Positions 1-9,423 of a DNA stretch of 64,000 nt are shown one piece after another. This DNA is from Streptosporangium brasiliense (lineage in GTDB: Bacteria; Actinomycetota; Actinomycetes; Streptosporangiales; Streptosporangiaceae). A model generated the notes under the pieces. It was not told the DNA's origin and searched no databases. It worked only from the letters and a program-made list of their open reading frames with translations. Location: assembly GCF_030811595.1 (NCBI RefSeq), contig NZ_JAUSRB010000001.1, forward strand, positions 62,001-126,000. Reading direction: 5' to 3'. The first letter of the stretch is position 1; each line of letters opens with the position of its first letter. A program made the translations under genes and the position numbers.

Positions 1-113
1 CGCGGGGACGTCGGCTGTCTGGGACGCTTCGGGCACGGCTGCTCCTAGCTCAGGGGTGCGCGCGAGCGCGCCGCGGGGTGCGCGGAGCCGCGCGGGACGG
101 CGGAAAGACAGAA

Positions 114-149
114 GGAGAGCCTAGCGACCCGAAGGTCGCCAGGCTCTCC
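114..149 (-). terminator. stem-loop terminator of the coiled-coil gene
   Basis: A 16-bp stem with one mismatch (arms 114-129 and 134-149) closes a CGAA loop, 35 bases beyond the stop codon at 184. There is no U-tract, as is common in high-GC actinobacteria. Bases 1-113 hold nothing I can identify. Confidence 0.7.
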
Positions 150-183
150 CGTAGCCGTCGTCAACGCCCCGATCCGGTGGTGC

Positions 184-1530
184 CTACTCCTGCCACCACT
201 CCGCGTCGTCGTCCTTCGTCTCGGCCTTGGCCGGGGCGGGCGCGGGAGCCGGGCTCTCGCTGCCGTTGGCCGCGGGGATGGCCGGCTTGGCCGGGGCCGC
301 GGCGATCGCGGGCTCCGGCTCGGAGGCCGGGAGCGGCGCGCCGCCGAGCAGCTGGCGGAGCTGGGCGAGGTGGCTGGTGATGCTGTCGCGCTGGCGGGTC
401 AGCTCGTCGACCTGGCGCTGGGCCACCGAGCGGGTCCGCTCGGACTCGGTCTTGGCGTCGGAGACGATCGACTCGGCGCTCGCCTTGGCCTCGGCGACGA
501 GCTGGTCGGCGTTCTTGCGCGCGTTGGCGAGCAGCTGCTTGGCGTGGGTGTCGGCCTCGCGCCGGGTCTGCTCGGCCTGCTGGGTGGCCTTGGTGGCGCG
601 CTGCTCGGCGGTGGCCGCGCGCTGCTCCGCCTCGGAGACCAGCTTCTGCGTGTTGGCCTGCGCGGTGGCGTGGCGCTCGGCCTCCTGGCGCTCGGCCTCC
701 TCGCGGCGGGCGGCGAGCTGGATCTCGAACTCGGCCTCGTCCTGGGCGCGCTTGGCCTCGGACTCCTCCAGGACCCGCTGGGCCTGGGCGCGCATCTCGT
801 CGGCCTGGCGCTTGGCGGTGGTGAGGACCTCGTCGCGCTCGCGCTTGGTCGAGGCGCGGAGCTGGGCGACCTCGCGCTCGGTGGTGGTGCGCAGCTTGGC
901 GATCTCGCGCTCGGCGTCGGCGCGCTTCTCGGCCACCTCGTGGTCGGCGGTGGCCCGCAGCTTGGCGACCTCGCGCTCGGTGGTGGCGGTCAGCTCGTCG
1001 GCCTCCCGGCGGGCGGTCGAGCGGATCTCCTCGGCCTCGCGCTCGGCGGTGGTGCGCATGTCGTCGGCCTCGCGGGTGGCGAGGGCGCGCTTCTCGGCCG
1101 CCTCGTTCTCCGCCGCGGCGCGCAGGTCGGCGGCGTCGACCTTGGACGCGGCCTTGATCTCGTTCGCCTCCGACCGGGCGGCCTGGACCAGCTCGGTGGC
1201 CTGCTCCTCGGCGAGGCGGAGCAGCTGCTCGATCCGCGCCCCCAGGCCGGAGTAGGTCGGGCGCTCCTGCTCCTGCAACTGACGCTGGGAGTCGGACAGA
1301 TCTCGCTGCAGGCCCTGAACCTGCTCCCGGGCCTGGCGCAGCTCGTTGTCGACCTGCTTCAGATGGTCGTGAACCTGGTGCCGGTCATAGCCACGGAGCA
1401 CCACGTCGAATTCCCGAGCGGGGGCGTCTTCAAAGAAGTTGTTGAGCTGGGCGTCGATGTCGGACTGCATGGAGGCTCGATCCTGGGTTGTCGAGACGGC
1501 TACACGGGCCGGACGGGGGATTTCGGACAT
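184..1530 (-). CDS. DivIVA-type coiled-coil cytoskeletal protein (Scy/FilP-like)
   Basis: Encodes 448 residues. A DivIVA-like N-terminal segment (about residues 41-60, with FDVVLRGYDRHQV) is followed by an almost uninterrupted Ala/Glu/Arg coiled coil to about residue 390. The tail is Ala/Pro rich and ends in acidic residues plus WWQE. In Streptomyces, Scy and FilP of this build form the tip-organising complex of polar growth and sit beside methylmalonyl-CoA epimerase, thiolase and meaB genes, the same neighbours as here. I infer a role in hyphal polarity. An in-frame ATG at 1470 is an alternative start; neither has a strong ribosome binding site. It could also be annotated as a 'cellulose-binding protein', an old label for this family. 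Confidence 0.8.
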   Translation of the reverse strand: MSEIPRPARVAVSTTQDRASMQSDIDAQLNNFFEDAPAREFDVVLRGYDRHQVHDHLKQVDNELRQAREQVQGLQRDLSDSQRQLQEQERPTYSGLGARIEQLLRLAEEQATELVQAARSEANEIKAASKVDAADLRAAAENEAAEKRALATREADDMRTTAEREAEEIRSTARREADELTATTEREVAKLRATADHEVAEKRADAEREIAKLRTTTEREVAQLRASTKRERDEVLTTAKRQADEMRAQAQRVLEESEAKRAQDEAEFEIQLAARREEAERQEAERHATAQANTQKLVSEAEQRAATAEQRATKATQQAEQTRREADTHAKQLLANARKNADQLVAEAKASAESIVSDAKTESERTRSVAQRQVDELTRQRDSITSHLAQLRQLLGGAPLPASEPEPAIAAAPAKPAIPAANGSESPAPAPAPAKAETKDDDAEWWQE

Positions 1531-1667
1531 CCGAGGCGGGAGCCGTGGCGGGATCCACGTCCGGTGATAGGCCAGCGTACTCTGGTGTTGCCGTGTTGGC
1601 GGTCTCCTCCGACTTTCTGCGCGATTTGTTACGTATGAGCCTTTCTTGCATTTGACAGAACGCTCGA

Positions 1668-2108
1668 TCAGTGGTTATGGCCTTGGTCAGTGGGCCGGGC
1701 CTGAACGAGTTCTGTCAGCATTCCTCCCACATCCTTGGGATGCAAGAAAGCGATGGAAGAGCCCATCGAGCCGTGCCGGGGCTTCTCGTCGAGCAGTCTG
1801 ACGCCCCTGCCGCCGATCTCCCCCATGGCCTCGGTCACATCCGGGACGCCGAACGCGACGTGGTGCACCCCCTCCCCGCGCTTGGCGAGGAATTTGCCGA
1901 CCGGCGTGTCGGGGGAGAGCGGTTCGAGGAGCTGGATGTAGGAGCCGCCGCCGTCGCCGTCGACGACGTGCAGCATCGCCTCCTTGACGCCCTGCTCCTC
2001 GTTGATCTCGCGCGCCACCACCGTCAGCTCGAAGATCCGTTCGAAGAGCGCGATCTTCTCCTCGAGGTCGTGACAGGCGATTGCCACATGGTCGATACGC
2101 ATGAACAT
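1668..2108 (-). CDS. mce: methylmalonyl-CoA epimerase
   Basis: Encodes 146 residues of the vicinal-oxygen-chelate (glyoxalase) fold. It interconverts (2R)- and (2S)-methylmalonyl-CoA between propionyl-CoA carboxylase and methylmalonyl-CoA mutase. The four expected metal ligands are visible: His7 (IDHVAIA), Gln59 (YIQLLEP), His83 (VHHVAFG) and Glu133 (MLTELVQ); Glu43 sits at the catalytic-base position. I chose the ATG at 2108 because GGAGG lies eight bases upstream; an ATG at 2123 would add five residues. The gene is divergent from the thiolase with about 84 bases between starts, in the epimerase-thiolase-meaB order known from Streptomyces. Confidence 0.93.
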   Translation of the reverse strand: MFMRIDHVAIACHDLEEKIALFERIFELTVVAREINEEQGVKEAMLHVVDGDGGGSYIQLLEPLSPDTPVGKFLAKRGEGVHHVAFGVPDVTEAMGEIGGRGVRLLDEKPRHGSMGSSIAFLHPKDVGGMLTELVQARPTDQGHNH

Positions 2109-2192
2109 AGGGCCGGCCTCCATAGCGGTCGCTCAGGTGCTCATGGGTATGGTGGCAAAGTCGCCCCAAGTCCCGCCAGGGAGGCCCCTTTT

Positions 2193-3380
2193 ATGTCTGC
2201 TTCCGTCATCGTCGCCGGAGCTCGCACCCCCATCGGCCGGCTGCTCGGCTCGCTGGCCGGTCTGTCGGCCGTCGAGCTCGGCGGCATCGCCATCAAGGCG
2301 GCGCTGGAGCGCTCCGGCGTCGCTCCCGAAGCCGTGCAGTATGTGATCATGGGCCAGGTGCTCCAGGCCGGAGCGGGCCAGATCCCCTCCCGCCAGGCCG
2401 CCGTCAAGGCCGGGATCCCGATGTCCGTGCCGTCGCTGACGATCAACAAGGTCTGCCTGTCCGGGCTGGACGCCATCGCCCTGGCCGACCAGCTCATCAG
2501 GGCGGGCGAGTTCGACATCGTGGTCGCCGGCGGCATGGAGTCCATGTCGAACGCCCCGCACCTGCTGCCCGGCCTGCGCCGGGGGGTGAAGTACGGCGGC
2601 GCCGACATCGTGGACTCGATGGCCTTCGACGGCCTGACCGACGCCTACGACCAGGTGTCCATGGGCGAGTCCACCGAGCGGCACAACGCGCGCCTGGGCC
2701 TGACCCGCGAGGAGCAGGACGCCTTCTCCGCCCGCTCCCACGAGCTCGCCGCCGCCGCGATCAAGAACGGCGTGCTCGACGACGAGATCGTCCCGGTGTC
2801 GATCCCGCAGCGCAAGGGGGAGCCGCTGGTCTTCGCCGCCGACGAGGGCGTGCGCGGCGACACCACGGTCGAGACCCTGGGGCGGCTGCGGCCGGCCTTC
2901 AGCAAGGACGGCACCATCACCGCCGGTTCGGCCTCGCAGATCTCCGACGGCGCCTGCGCGGTGGTCGTGATGTCCAAGGCCAAGGCCGAGGAGCTGGGCC
3001 TCGACTGGCTGGCGGAGATCGGCGCGCACGGCAACGTGGCCGGGCCCGACAACTCGCTCCAGTCCCAGCCCGCCAACGCGATCAAGCACGCCCTCGGCAA
3101 GCAGGGCCTCTCGGCCGACGACCTCGACCTGCTGGAGATCAACGAGGCCTTCGCCCAGGTCGTCCTCCAGTCGGCCAAGGAGCTCGGCGTGCCGCTCGAC
3201 AAGGTCAACGTCAACGGCGGCGGCATCGCGGTCGGCCATCCGATCGGCGCCTCCGGCGCCCGCATCGTCCTCACCCTCGCCCACGAGCTCAAGCGCCGGG
3301 GCGGTGGGCTCGGCGCCGCCGGCCTGTGCGGCGGCGGCGGCCAGGGCGACGCGCTGATCATCCGCGTCCCCTCGGCCTGA
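2193..3380 (+). CDS. acetyl-CoA C-acetyltransferase (thiolase)
   Basis: Encodes 395 residues, the usual length for a biosynthetic/degradative thiolase, which condenses two acetyl-CoA to acetoacetyl-CoA or the reverse. The nucleophilic cysteine is Cys88 (NKVCLSG); His349 (GHPIGASG) and Cys379 (GLCGGGGQG) complete the active site. The ATG at 2193 follows AGGGAGG (2178-2184). An upstream reading frame back to 1671 is antisense to the epimerase and is not part of the gene. meaB begins 17 bases after the stop with its own ribosome binding site, so the two are probably cotranscribed. Confidence 0.95.
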   Translation: MSASVIVAGARTPIGRLLGSLAGLSAVELGGIAIKAALERSGVAPEAVQYVIMGQVLQAGAGQIPSRQAAVKAGIPMSVPSLTINKVCLSGLDAIALADQLIRAGEFDIVVAGGMESMSNAPHLLPGLRRGVKYGGADIVDSMAFDGLTDAYDQVSMGESTERHNARLGLTREEQDAFSARSHELAAAAIKNGVLDDEIVPVSIPQRKGEPLVFAADEGVRGDTTVETLGRLRPAFSKDGTITAGSASQISDGACAVVVMSKAKAEELGLDWLAEIGAHGNVAGPDNSLQSQPANAIKHALGKQGLSADDLDLLEINEAFAQVVLQSAKELGVPLDKVNVNGGGIAVGHPIGASGARIVLTLAHELKRRGGGLGAAGLCGGGGQGDALIIRVPSA

Positions 3381-3397
3381 CCGCGGAGGGATCCGAC

Positions 3398-4501
3398 GTG
3401 GCCGCGCCGGACGAGCGGTCCCCGGCCGGGGACGCCTCCGGCACGGCCGCTCGGGGCGCGCCGTCACCGGCGGCTCGGGGTCCCGGGCCGGCCGCACGGG
3501 ACCGGCGGCCCCCGGCCGTGGGGAGTCCCGCCGCGGCCGCTCGGGGCGCGTCGGAACCCGCCTTGGACGTCCCCGAGCTGGTGGCGCGGGCGCGGGAGGG
3601 CCGGCCCCGCGCGGTGGCCAGGCTGATCTCCATGGTGGAGAACGGCTCGCCCCGGCTCCGGGAGATCACCGCGGAGCTCTGCGCGGACCGGCCGTCCCGA
3701 GCCCGGGTCATCGGGCTCACCGGCGCCCCCGGGGTGGGCAAGTCCACCTCCACCGGGATGCTGATCCAGGCGTTCCGCAGGCGGGGCATGAGGGTCGGCG
3801 TGCTCGCGGTGGACCCGTCCTCGCCGTTCACCGGCGGGGCGCTGCTCGGCGACCGGGTCCGCATGCAGGAGCACGCCACCGACCCGGAGGTGTTCATCCG
3901 GTCGATGGCCGGCCGCGGCCACCTCGGCGGCCTGGCCTGGGCCACGCCCCAGGCGCTGCGCGTCCTGGAGACCGCCGGGTGCGAGGTCGTCCTCATCGAG
4001 ACCGTCGGGGTCGGCCAGGCCGAGGTGGACATCGCCTCACTGGCCGACACCACCGTCGTGCTGCTCGCCCCGGGCATGGGCGACGGCGTCCAGGCGGCCA
4101 AGGCGGGCATCCTGGAGATCGCGGACGTGTTCGTGGTGAACAAGGCCGACCGCGATGGCGCCCAGGCGGCCGTCCGCGAGCTCCGCAACATGGTCGCCCT
4201 GGCCGGACGGGCCTGGCGGCCGCCGATCGTGCCGGCCGTGGCCGTCCGGGGCGAGGGCGCCGAGGAGGTGGTCGCCGCCCTCGACGGGCACCTGGCCTAT
4301 CTTGAGAGCTCCGGTGAGCTGGGCCGCCGGCGCCATGCCAGGGCCTGCGCCGAGATCGAGGCCATCGCCCTGGCCGCCCTCCGCTCCCGCTCCGCCCACC
4401 TCCACGGAGACCGGCGCCTGGACGCCCTCGCCACCCGTGTCCTGGAGGCCGGCCTCGATCCCTACCGGGCCGCCGACGAGCTGCTGGCGGCCGTCGGCTG
4501 A
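3398..4501 (+). CDS. meaB: MeaB/ArgK-type G-protein chaperone of acyl-CoA mutase
   Basis: Encodes 367 residues from GTG 3398, preceded by GGAGGG (3385-3390). The G3E-family GTPase core starts near residue 57. Walker A is GAPGVGKS (109-116) and the guanine-specificity motif is NKAD. MeaB proteins gate adenosylcobalamin loading and protect B12-dependent acyl-CoA mutases. The first ~55 residues are an Ala/Pro/Gly/Arg-rich extension not needed for the fold, so the true start could be further inside. It lies 17 bases after the thiolase; the likely client mutase is encoded about 3.2 kb downstream. Confidence 0.92.
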   Translation: MAAPDERSPAGDASGTAARGAPSPAARGPGPAARDRRPPAVGSPAAAARGASEPALDVPELVARAREGRPRAVARLISMVENGSPRLREITAELCADRPSRARVIGLTGAPGVGKSTSTGMLIQAFRRRGMRVGVLAVDPSSPFTGGALLGDRVRMQEHATDPEVFIRSMAGRGHLGGLAWATPQALRVLETAGCEVVLIETVGVGQAEVDIASLADTTVVLLAPGMGDGVQAAKAGILEIADVFVVNKADRDGAQAAVRELRNMVALAGRAWRPPIVPAVAVRGEGAEEVVAALDGHLAYLESSGELGRRRHARACAEIEAIALAALRSRSAHLHGDRRLDALATRVLEAGLDPYRAADELLAAVG

Positions 4502-4511
4502 CGCCGGGCGG

Positions 4512-5186
4512 TCAGGGCTCGTCGGCGAACTTGACGGTCACCTTCTCGAAGCCGAGGGTGGTCAGCATGCCCCGGAGCATGTTCTTGGTGTTCTGGTCGG
4601 CGCGGTTGCGCAGGTCGCTGGCCTGGGCGGCCTCGGCGATCTTCTTCTCGGCGAGCACGTAGAGCTCCTGCTGGTCGGCCGGGGAGGAGGACAGGAAGTC
4701 CTCGACCCGGTCGAACAGGCCGCGCTGCTGGGCGTAGACGTAGGAGCGCTTGTTGTCGAGGTTGGGCTTTTCGAGCTGGGCGCGCGGCAGCTTGACCGTG
4801 ACCTCCTTGCGGTCGGGCGAGACGGTCAGCGCGCCCGTGGCGAGGCCGCCGAAGTCGACGTAGGCGTCGACGCCGCCCGCCCCGACGAAGAGCGTCCGGC
4901 TGCCCTTGACGGCGTCGGGCAGGAAGGCGGCGTCCTTCTCCAGGTCCACGACGACCTGGAAGTTGCCGGTGGCCGCCTCGAAGCGGCTCAGGTCGTGAAT
5001 GGACTGCAGCAGCACGGGCTGGCTGCGGTCGACCGTGGTCCCGCCGAACGGGTCCAGCCAGGACCAGGCCAGGCGGGCGCCCACGACGAGGAGCGCGACG
5101 GCGACGAGGAGCCCGGCGAGGAAGCGCCAGCCACGCCGGCGAGGCGCGGAGGGGACCTCGGGCGGTGCTTCTGTAGGGGCTTTCAC
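4512..5186 (-). CDS. DUF4230 family membrane-anchored protein
   Basis: Encodes 224 residues: a Pro-rich cytoplasmic start, one transmembrane helix (about residues 21-44), then an extracytoplasmic domain with the alternating hydrophobic pattern and LxxxxxFxVVVD motif of the DUF4230 family, whose function is unknown. It converges on meaB with an 11-base gap. About 55 bases separate it from the upstream membrane gene on the same strand, so the two may be coexpressed. Confidence 0.75.
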   Translation of the reverse strand: MKAPTEAPPEVPSAPRRRGWRFLAGLLVAVALLVVGARLAWSWLDPFGGTTVDRSQPVLLQSIHDLSRFEAATGNFQVVVDLEKDAAFLPDAVKGSRTLFVGAGGVDAYVDFGGLATGALTVSPDRKEVTVKLPRAQLEKPNLDNKRSYVYAQQRGLFDRVEDFLSSSPADQQELYVLAEKKIAEAAQASDLRNRADQNTKNMLRGMLTTLGFEKVTVKFADEP

Positions 5187-5241
5187 AGCGGTCTCCTTCC
5201 CTCGGCGGCCGCTTTCTCACGCCGAGCCTATGCTGATCTTG

Positions 5242-6666
5242 TCAGCCCCGCGGCCGTGTCTCCGTCCGCGGTCTCTCGGCGGGGGCCTCCCTCGGAAGGC
5301 CCGGCGGGACCGGGGCGGCGGAGGGCACGGTGGCGGGCGCCTGGTAGGAGGGCTCGGCCTGCGGGACCGGCAGGCCCTGACCGTTCTGGCCGATCTGCTC
5401 CGGCCGCGTGGGCCCGCCTGTCTGCCAGGTCTCTCCCACCTGCCCGCCGAAGTGAGTGCTCTGCAGCCGGCAGCCGACGAAGTCGGAGTAGTACAGCCGC
5501 AGCCAGTCCCGCCGCTGGGCGTCGGTGAGGCCGGAGAACCAGGCGGCGGCGTATTGATGCTCGGGGAGCGGCCCGCTGGGCAGCGGCTTGCCGCGCAGCC
5601 ACGCGGACACGATGTCGCGGTATCCGCCGGCCGGGGTGCCGTCGCAGTCTTCGGCCAGGCTCTCGACGAACTCGTCGGCCGCCTCGTCGGCGAAACCGGC
5701 GGCCAGGTCGTCGACGTGGATCGGGGCCGCGCCGGGCGGCAGGGAGACGTCCTCGCGCCGGGGATGCTGCTCCAGCCGGGAGAACTCACCGGGCGTCCCC
5801 GCCAGCCGGGATGCGATCTTGACGAACGCGGAGCCGAGTTCGGGCAGCCCGGTGCGCATCCCCGGATGCACGCAGACCATGATCGGCCATTCCTGGCAGC
5901 TGTAGACCACCCGCTGGGCGGAGATCGTCGTCGGCTCGCTGAGCAGCCGGGCCACTCCGGTCCCGGCGGCCAGCACCGCCAGCAGCGCGGCGGCCAGCAC
6001 GAGCGACTGCCGGGTCACGACCGCGGCCCAGCCGAGCAGCAGCGCGGCGCTGACGCCCAGCAGCCAGAGCGTCTGGTCGGTCAGGGCGGCGGCGCTGAGC
6101 CCCCGGAAGGGGTCGTAGGGCTCCTGCGTGGTGGGGGCGAGCCGGTCGGCCCAGGTAGCGCCCTGGGCCAGCCAGGTGAACAGGCCGTAGCAGCCGAGCC
6201 CGGCGAGCACCGGCGTGATCGTCCACGGCAGCAGCCAGCCGGTCACCCAGCCGATGGCGACGTACAGCGCCAGCCCGGCCACGCCCATGACCAGGCCGCT
6301 GGGCAGCAGCCGTCCCGCCTGCTCGGTGAGCATGGCCCGGACCGCCAGGACCAGCAGCGTCGCGGTGAAGGCGCCGCCGACCGCCACCAGGACCGCCAGC
6401 GGCGCGCGCACCGCCTGCCAGGTCGTCAGTGACCGCCGGCCGGTCCCGCGCCGCCTGCGCACCGCCACCCAGGCGGCGAACGCCGCGGCCACGGGGCCGG
6501 TGACGCGGAGCGAGCCGATCACCGCGACGATGATGTTCTCCCACGCGCTGACACCGGGAATGAGGACGCTCCACGCCGCGGCCACACCAAGCACGAGCAG
6601 GACGGCGACCGCCACCATTGCGCTCTGCTGGAGTTCTTCGCGTGAAACGCCCCTGTTCTCACGCAC
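5242..6666 (-). CDS. polytopic membrane protein of unknown function
   Basis: Encodes 474 residues from GTG 6666. About six to seven hydrophobic helices fill residues 15-270. A soluble part follows that contains paired cysteines in the pattern C-x7-C-x-H-P (YSCQEW...VCVHPGM), and the tail is disordered and Pro-rich. The layout recalls actinobacterial membrane proteins linked to ABC-transporter loci (possibly DUF7224), but I cannot confirm this. The start overlaps the stop of a possible 29-codon leader frame (GTGCGTGA), suggesting translational coupling. Confidence 0.7.
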   Translation of the reverse strand: MRENRGVSREELQQSAMVAVAVLLVLGVAAAWSVLIPGVSAWENIIVAVIGSLRVTGPVAAAFAAWVAVRRRRGTGRRSLTTWQAVRAPLAVLVAVGGAFTATLLVLAVRAMLTEQAGRLLPSGLVMGVAGLALYVAIGWVTGWLLPWTITPVLAGLGCYGLFTWLAQGATWADRLAPTTQEPYDPFRGLSAAALTDQTLWLLGVSAALLLGWAAVVTRQSLVLAAALLAVLAAGTGVARLLSEPTTISAQRVVYSCQEWPIMVCVHPGMRTGLPELGSAFVKIASRLAGTPGEFSRLEQHPRREDVSLPPGAAPIHVDDLAAGFADEAADEFVESLAEDCDGTPAGGYRDIVSAWLRGKPLPSGPLPEHQYAAAWFSGLTDAQRRDWLRLYYSDFVGCRLQSTHFGGQVGETWQTGGPTRPEQIGQNGQGLPVPQAEPSYQAPATVPSAAPVPPGLPREAPAERPRTETRPRG

Positions 6667-6748
6667 CGGCGCGCGTGGAGCGGGTCCACGCCGTGCCGGC
6701 TGAGCAGAAGCCCGTGCGGCGTCCGCACGCCATTGAGTTGTCGTTCAT
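6659..6748 (-). CDS. possible small coupled ORF upstream of the membrane protein
   Basis: A 29-residue frame starts at ATG 6748 behind a G-rich stretch resembling a ribosome binding site (GGGGGG, 7 bases upstream). Its stop overlaps the GTG of the downstream membrane-protein gene. No family is recognised. It contains two cysteines and may only be a translated leader that raises translation of the next gene. Confidence 0.3.
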   Translation of the reverse strand: MNDNSMACGRRTGFCSAGTAWTRSTRAGA

Positions 6749-6969
6749 CAAGCAACCCCCCGTGCCGTGAATGCGGCCGCCGGTCCCCTCGGCGACCGAT
6801 CCGGTCTGCATCCCCCGCAGGCCGGAGCGAGTCCGCGCTGCCACTTGGCCACGCCCTCACCATTCGATGTGGGAACCATAACTGAGCGTGACGTTTGGCG
6901 CCCGGGTTCTTGGTGAAGCCGTCAATCCGGTGACTCTACGTATATGGGCGAACCGGGATGAGGCCGCGC
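6749..6969. other. divergent intergenic region
   Basis: About 220 bases separate the divergent membrane-protein operon and the MarR gene. It must hold both promoters. Apart from the -10 box at 6970 I see no clear operator or hairpin. Confidence 0.5.
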
Positions 6970-6975
6970 TACCGT
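6970..6975 (+). promoter_or_regulatory. -10 box of a leaderless MarR-gene transcript
   Basis: TACCGT fits TANNNT and ends six bases before GTG 6982. No ribosome binding site precedes that GTG, so transcription probably starts on or next to the start codon. Confidence 0.5.
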
Positions 6976-6981
6976 AGCCCT

Positions 6982-7491
6982 GTGGCTACAGGTCAGCTGA
7001 ATCTGCCGTTCGACCCCATCGAGCGCGCCGCGGAGACGTGGCGTGTTCACTTCGGGCCGTCCTCGGCCATGGCCGCCGTCACGTCGATCATGAGAGCGCA
7101 CCAGATCCTGCTCTCGCAACTGGACACGCTACTTAAACCGCATGACTTGACCTTTGCCCGGTACGAGGCACTGGTTTTGCTGACGTTCAGCAAGACGGGA
7201 GCGTTGCCGCTGTCCACGATCGGCGAGCGGCTGATGGTGCATCCCACCAGCGTGACGAACACCGTGGACCGGCTGGAGCGGGCCGGGCTGGTCCGCCGCA
7301 TGCGCAACCCCCGGGACGGCCGGGGGGTGCTGGCGGAGATCACCGACGGGGGCCGGGAGGTCGTGGACCGGGCGACCGCCGATCTGATGGGCGCCGATTT
7401 CGCCATGACCATGTACGGCGAGGCGGAGCTGGAGCAGATGTTCGGGCTGCTCAGGACCTTGCGGGTGGCCGCGGGGGATTTCGAGGGCTGA
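6982..7491 (+). CDS. MarR family transcriptional regulator
   Basis: Encodes 169 residues with a winged helix-turn-helix: the recognition region is around LSTIGERLMVHPTSVTNTV and the wing contains RNPRDGRGV. Helices at both ends form the dimer interface. The GTG at 6982 is preferred over an in-frame ATG at 6958 because of the -10 box placed six bases upstream. It faces away from the membrane-protein operon and lies 218 bases before the acyl-CoA mutase, so either could be a target. The ligand is unknown. Confidence 0.88.
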   Translation: MATGQLNLPFDPIERAAETWRVHFGPSSAMAAVTSIMRAHQILLSQLDTLLKPHDLTFARYEALVLLTFSKTGALPLSTIGERLMVHPTSVTNTVDRLERAGLVRRMRNPRDGRGVLAEITDGGREVVDRATADLMGADFAMTMYGEAELEQMFGLLRTLRVAAGDFEG

Positions 7492-7533
7492 CCGGCGGAG
7501 CCGTACGGCCGGGACGGTCCGGCGGTCCGGCGA

Positions 7534-7630
7534 CCCGCGCCGGTCGCACGGTGGCCCGCGCCGGTCGCACAGCGGCCCACGTCGGTCGCACAGCGGCCTG
7601 CGCCGGCCGTACGGTGGCCCGCGCCGGCCG
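7534..7630. repeat. 21-bp tandem repeat, about 4.5 copies
   Basis: Units begin at 7534, 7555, 7576 and 7597, with a partial copy at 7618. The core is CCCGCGCCGGTCGCACGGTGG with a few substitutions per copy. It lies in the 218-base gap between the MarR gene and the mutase gene, outside any convincing coding frame. Confidence 0.85.
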
Positions 7631-7709
7631 GGAATTAATAGGGCGTCCTAGTATTTTCTGTGAGGCCACACGCCGGACAGGAGCCGCGAGCCGTACAGGG
7701 GGGCTGGCC

Positions 7710-9377
7710 ATGGACGCCGGGGAGATCGAGGCGGGGCGGGCGCGCTGGCAGGCGCGGTTCGACGGGGCCCGCACGCGCGGCTCCGGGTTCCGGACCCTCT
7801 CCGGCCTCGACGTCGCGCCGGTCTACGGGCCCACCGGCGACGACCCGCGCATGGAGCGCATCGGCTGGCCGGGGGAGTATCCCTTCACCCGGGGCCTGTA
7901 CTCCACCGGCTACCGGGGCAGGACGTGGACCATCCGGCAGTTCGCCGGGTTCGGCAACGCCCGGCAGACCAACGAGCGCTACCGGATGATCCTCGGCGCG
8001 GGCGGCGGCGGGCTGAGCGTGGCCTTCGACATGCCGACGCTGATGGGCCGCGACTCCGACGACCCGCGCTCGCTCGGCGAGGTCGGCCACTGCGGCGTGG
8101 CGATCGACTCCGCGCTGGACATGGACCTGCTCTTCGACGGGATCCCGCTCGGCGACGTCACCACCTCCATGACGATCAGCGGCCCGGCCGCCCCGATCTT
8201 CTGCATGTACGTCGTGGCCGCCGAGCGGCAGGGGGTGCCGGCCGCCCGGCTCAACGGGACGCTCCAGACCGACATCTTCAAGGAGTACATCGCGCAGAAG
8301 GAGTGGCTGTTCGCCCCCGGGCCGCACCTGCGGCTGATCGGCGACCTGATGGAGTTCTGCGCCGCCGGCGTCCCGGCCTACAAGCCGCTCAGCGTGTCCG
8401 GCTACCACATCCGCGAAGCCGGCTCCACGGCGGCGCAGGAGCTGGCCTTCACCCTGGCCGACGGGTTCGGCTACGTGGAGCTCGGCCTGTCGCGGGGGCT
8501 GGACGTCGACGTCTTCGCCCCGGGCCTGTCCTTCTTCTTCGACGCGCACATCGACTTCTTCGAGGAGATCGCCAAGTTCCGGGCCGCCCGGCGGATCTGG
8601 GCGAGGTGGCTGCGCGACGTCTACGGGGCCAGGACCGACAGGGCGCAGTGGCTGCGCTTCCACACCCAGACGGCGGGGGTGTCGCTGACCGCGCAGCAGC
8701 CGTACAACAACGTGGTGCGCACCGCGGTCGAGGCGCTCGCGGCCGTGCTCGGCGGCACCAACTCGCTGCACACCAACGCGCTGGACGAGGTCCTGGCGCT
8801 GCCCTCGGAGAAGGCCGCCGAGATCGCGCTGCGCACCCAGCAGGTGATCATGGAGGAGACCGAGGTCGTCAACGTCGCCGACCCGCTCGGCGGATCCTGG
8901 TACGTGGAGGCGCTGACCGACCGGCTGGAGGCCGAGGCCGAGGCGATCTTCGCGAGGATCCGGGACATGGGGCACGACGGGTCGATGACCTCGGGGATCC
9001 TGCGCGGCATCGAGGACGGCTGGTTCGTGTCCGAGATCGCCGAGGCCGCCTTCGGCTACCAGCGCAAACTGGAGAAGGGGGACAAGCGGATCGTCGGGGT
9101 CAACTGCCACGCGGCCTCCGTCGAGGAGCCGCTGGAGATCCTGCGCGTCGGCCATGAGGTCGAGCGCGAGCAGAACCGCGTCCTCGCCGCCCGCCGCGCC
9201 GCCCGCGACCGGGAGGCCGTGGACGGCGCGCTGGCCGCGCTGGCCCGGACCGCCAGGGGGGAGGGCAACCTCATCCCGCCCATGCTCGACGCGGCCCGCG
9301 CCGAGGCCACGCTGGGGGAGATCTGCGGCGTGCTCCGGGACGAATGGGGCGTATACCTGGAGCCCGCCCGCTTCTAG
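7710..9377 (+). CDS. icmA: B12-dependent acyl-CoA mutase large subunit, isobutyryl-CoA mutase type
   Basis: Encodes 555 residues: the substrate-binding TIM barrel of the methylmalonyl-CoA mutase family without a C-terminal cobalamin domain. IcmA proteins are built this way and need a separate ~136-residue IcmB, which is not in this window. In methylmalonyl-CoA mutase a Tyr and an Arg (Tyr89, Arg207 in Propionibacterium) hold the substrate carboxylate. Here those positions are Phe78 (TIRQFAGF) and Gln196 (YIAQKEW), the pair described for IcmA (Phe80, Gln198). The catalytic His is 233 (SGYHIREAG). ATG 7710 follows AGGGGGG (7697-7703). It likely interconverts isobutyryl- and n-butyryl-CoA, with MeaB as chaperone. 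Generic pipelines may call it methylmalonyl-CoA mutase. Confidence 0.88.
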   Translation: MDAGEIEAGRARWQARFDGARTRGSGFRTLSGLDVAPVYGPTGDDPRMERIGWPGEYPFTRGLYSTGYRGRTWTIRQFAGFGNARQTNERYRMILGAGGGGLSVAFDMPTLMGRDSDDPRSLGEVGHCGVAIDSALDMDLLFDGIPLGDVTTSMTISGPAAPIFCMYVVAAERQGVPAARLNGTLQTDIFKEYIAQKEWLFAPGPHLRLIGDLMEFCAAGVPAYKPLSVSGYHIREAGSTAAQELAFTLADGFGYVELGLSRGLDVDVFAPGLSFFFDAHIDFFEEIAKFRAARRIWARWLRDVYGARTDRAQWLRFHTQTAGVSLTAQQPYNNVVRTAVEALAAVLGGTNSLHTNALDEVLALPSEKAAEIALRTQQVIMEETEVVNVADPLGGSWYVEALTDRLEAEAEAIFARIRDMGHDGSMTSGILRGIEDGWFVSEIAEAAFGYQRKLEKGDKRIVGVNCHAASVEEPLEILRVGHEVEREQNRVLAARRAARDREAVDGALAALARTARGEGNLIPPMLDAARAEATLGEICGVLRDEWGVYLEPARF

Positions 9378-9423
9378 CGGTGGGGAGTCGGCGCAGTAAT
9401 CGGGATACGGCAGGATTGGAGGT

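Noticed and set aside
370..1638. Long open frames antisense to the coiled-coil gene
   Set aside because: They mirror the real gene's codon structure in GC-rich DNA, have no family similarity and are low-complexity Gly/Leu.
2133..3497. 454-codon frame antisense to the thiolase
   Set aside because: Antisense shadow; thiolase active-site residues are on the other strand.
7497..7709. Cobalamin riboswitch before the mutase
   Set aside because: No B12-box-like sequence seen; the gap is filled by the 21-bp repeat.
7710..9377. Methylmalonyl-CoA mutase as the call
   Set aside because: The substrate-carboxylate Tyr and Arg are replaced by Phe and Gln, and the cobalamin domain is absent.
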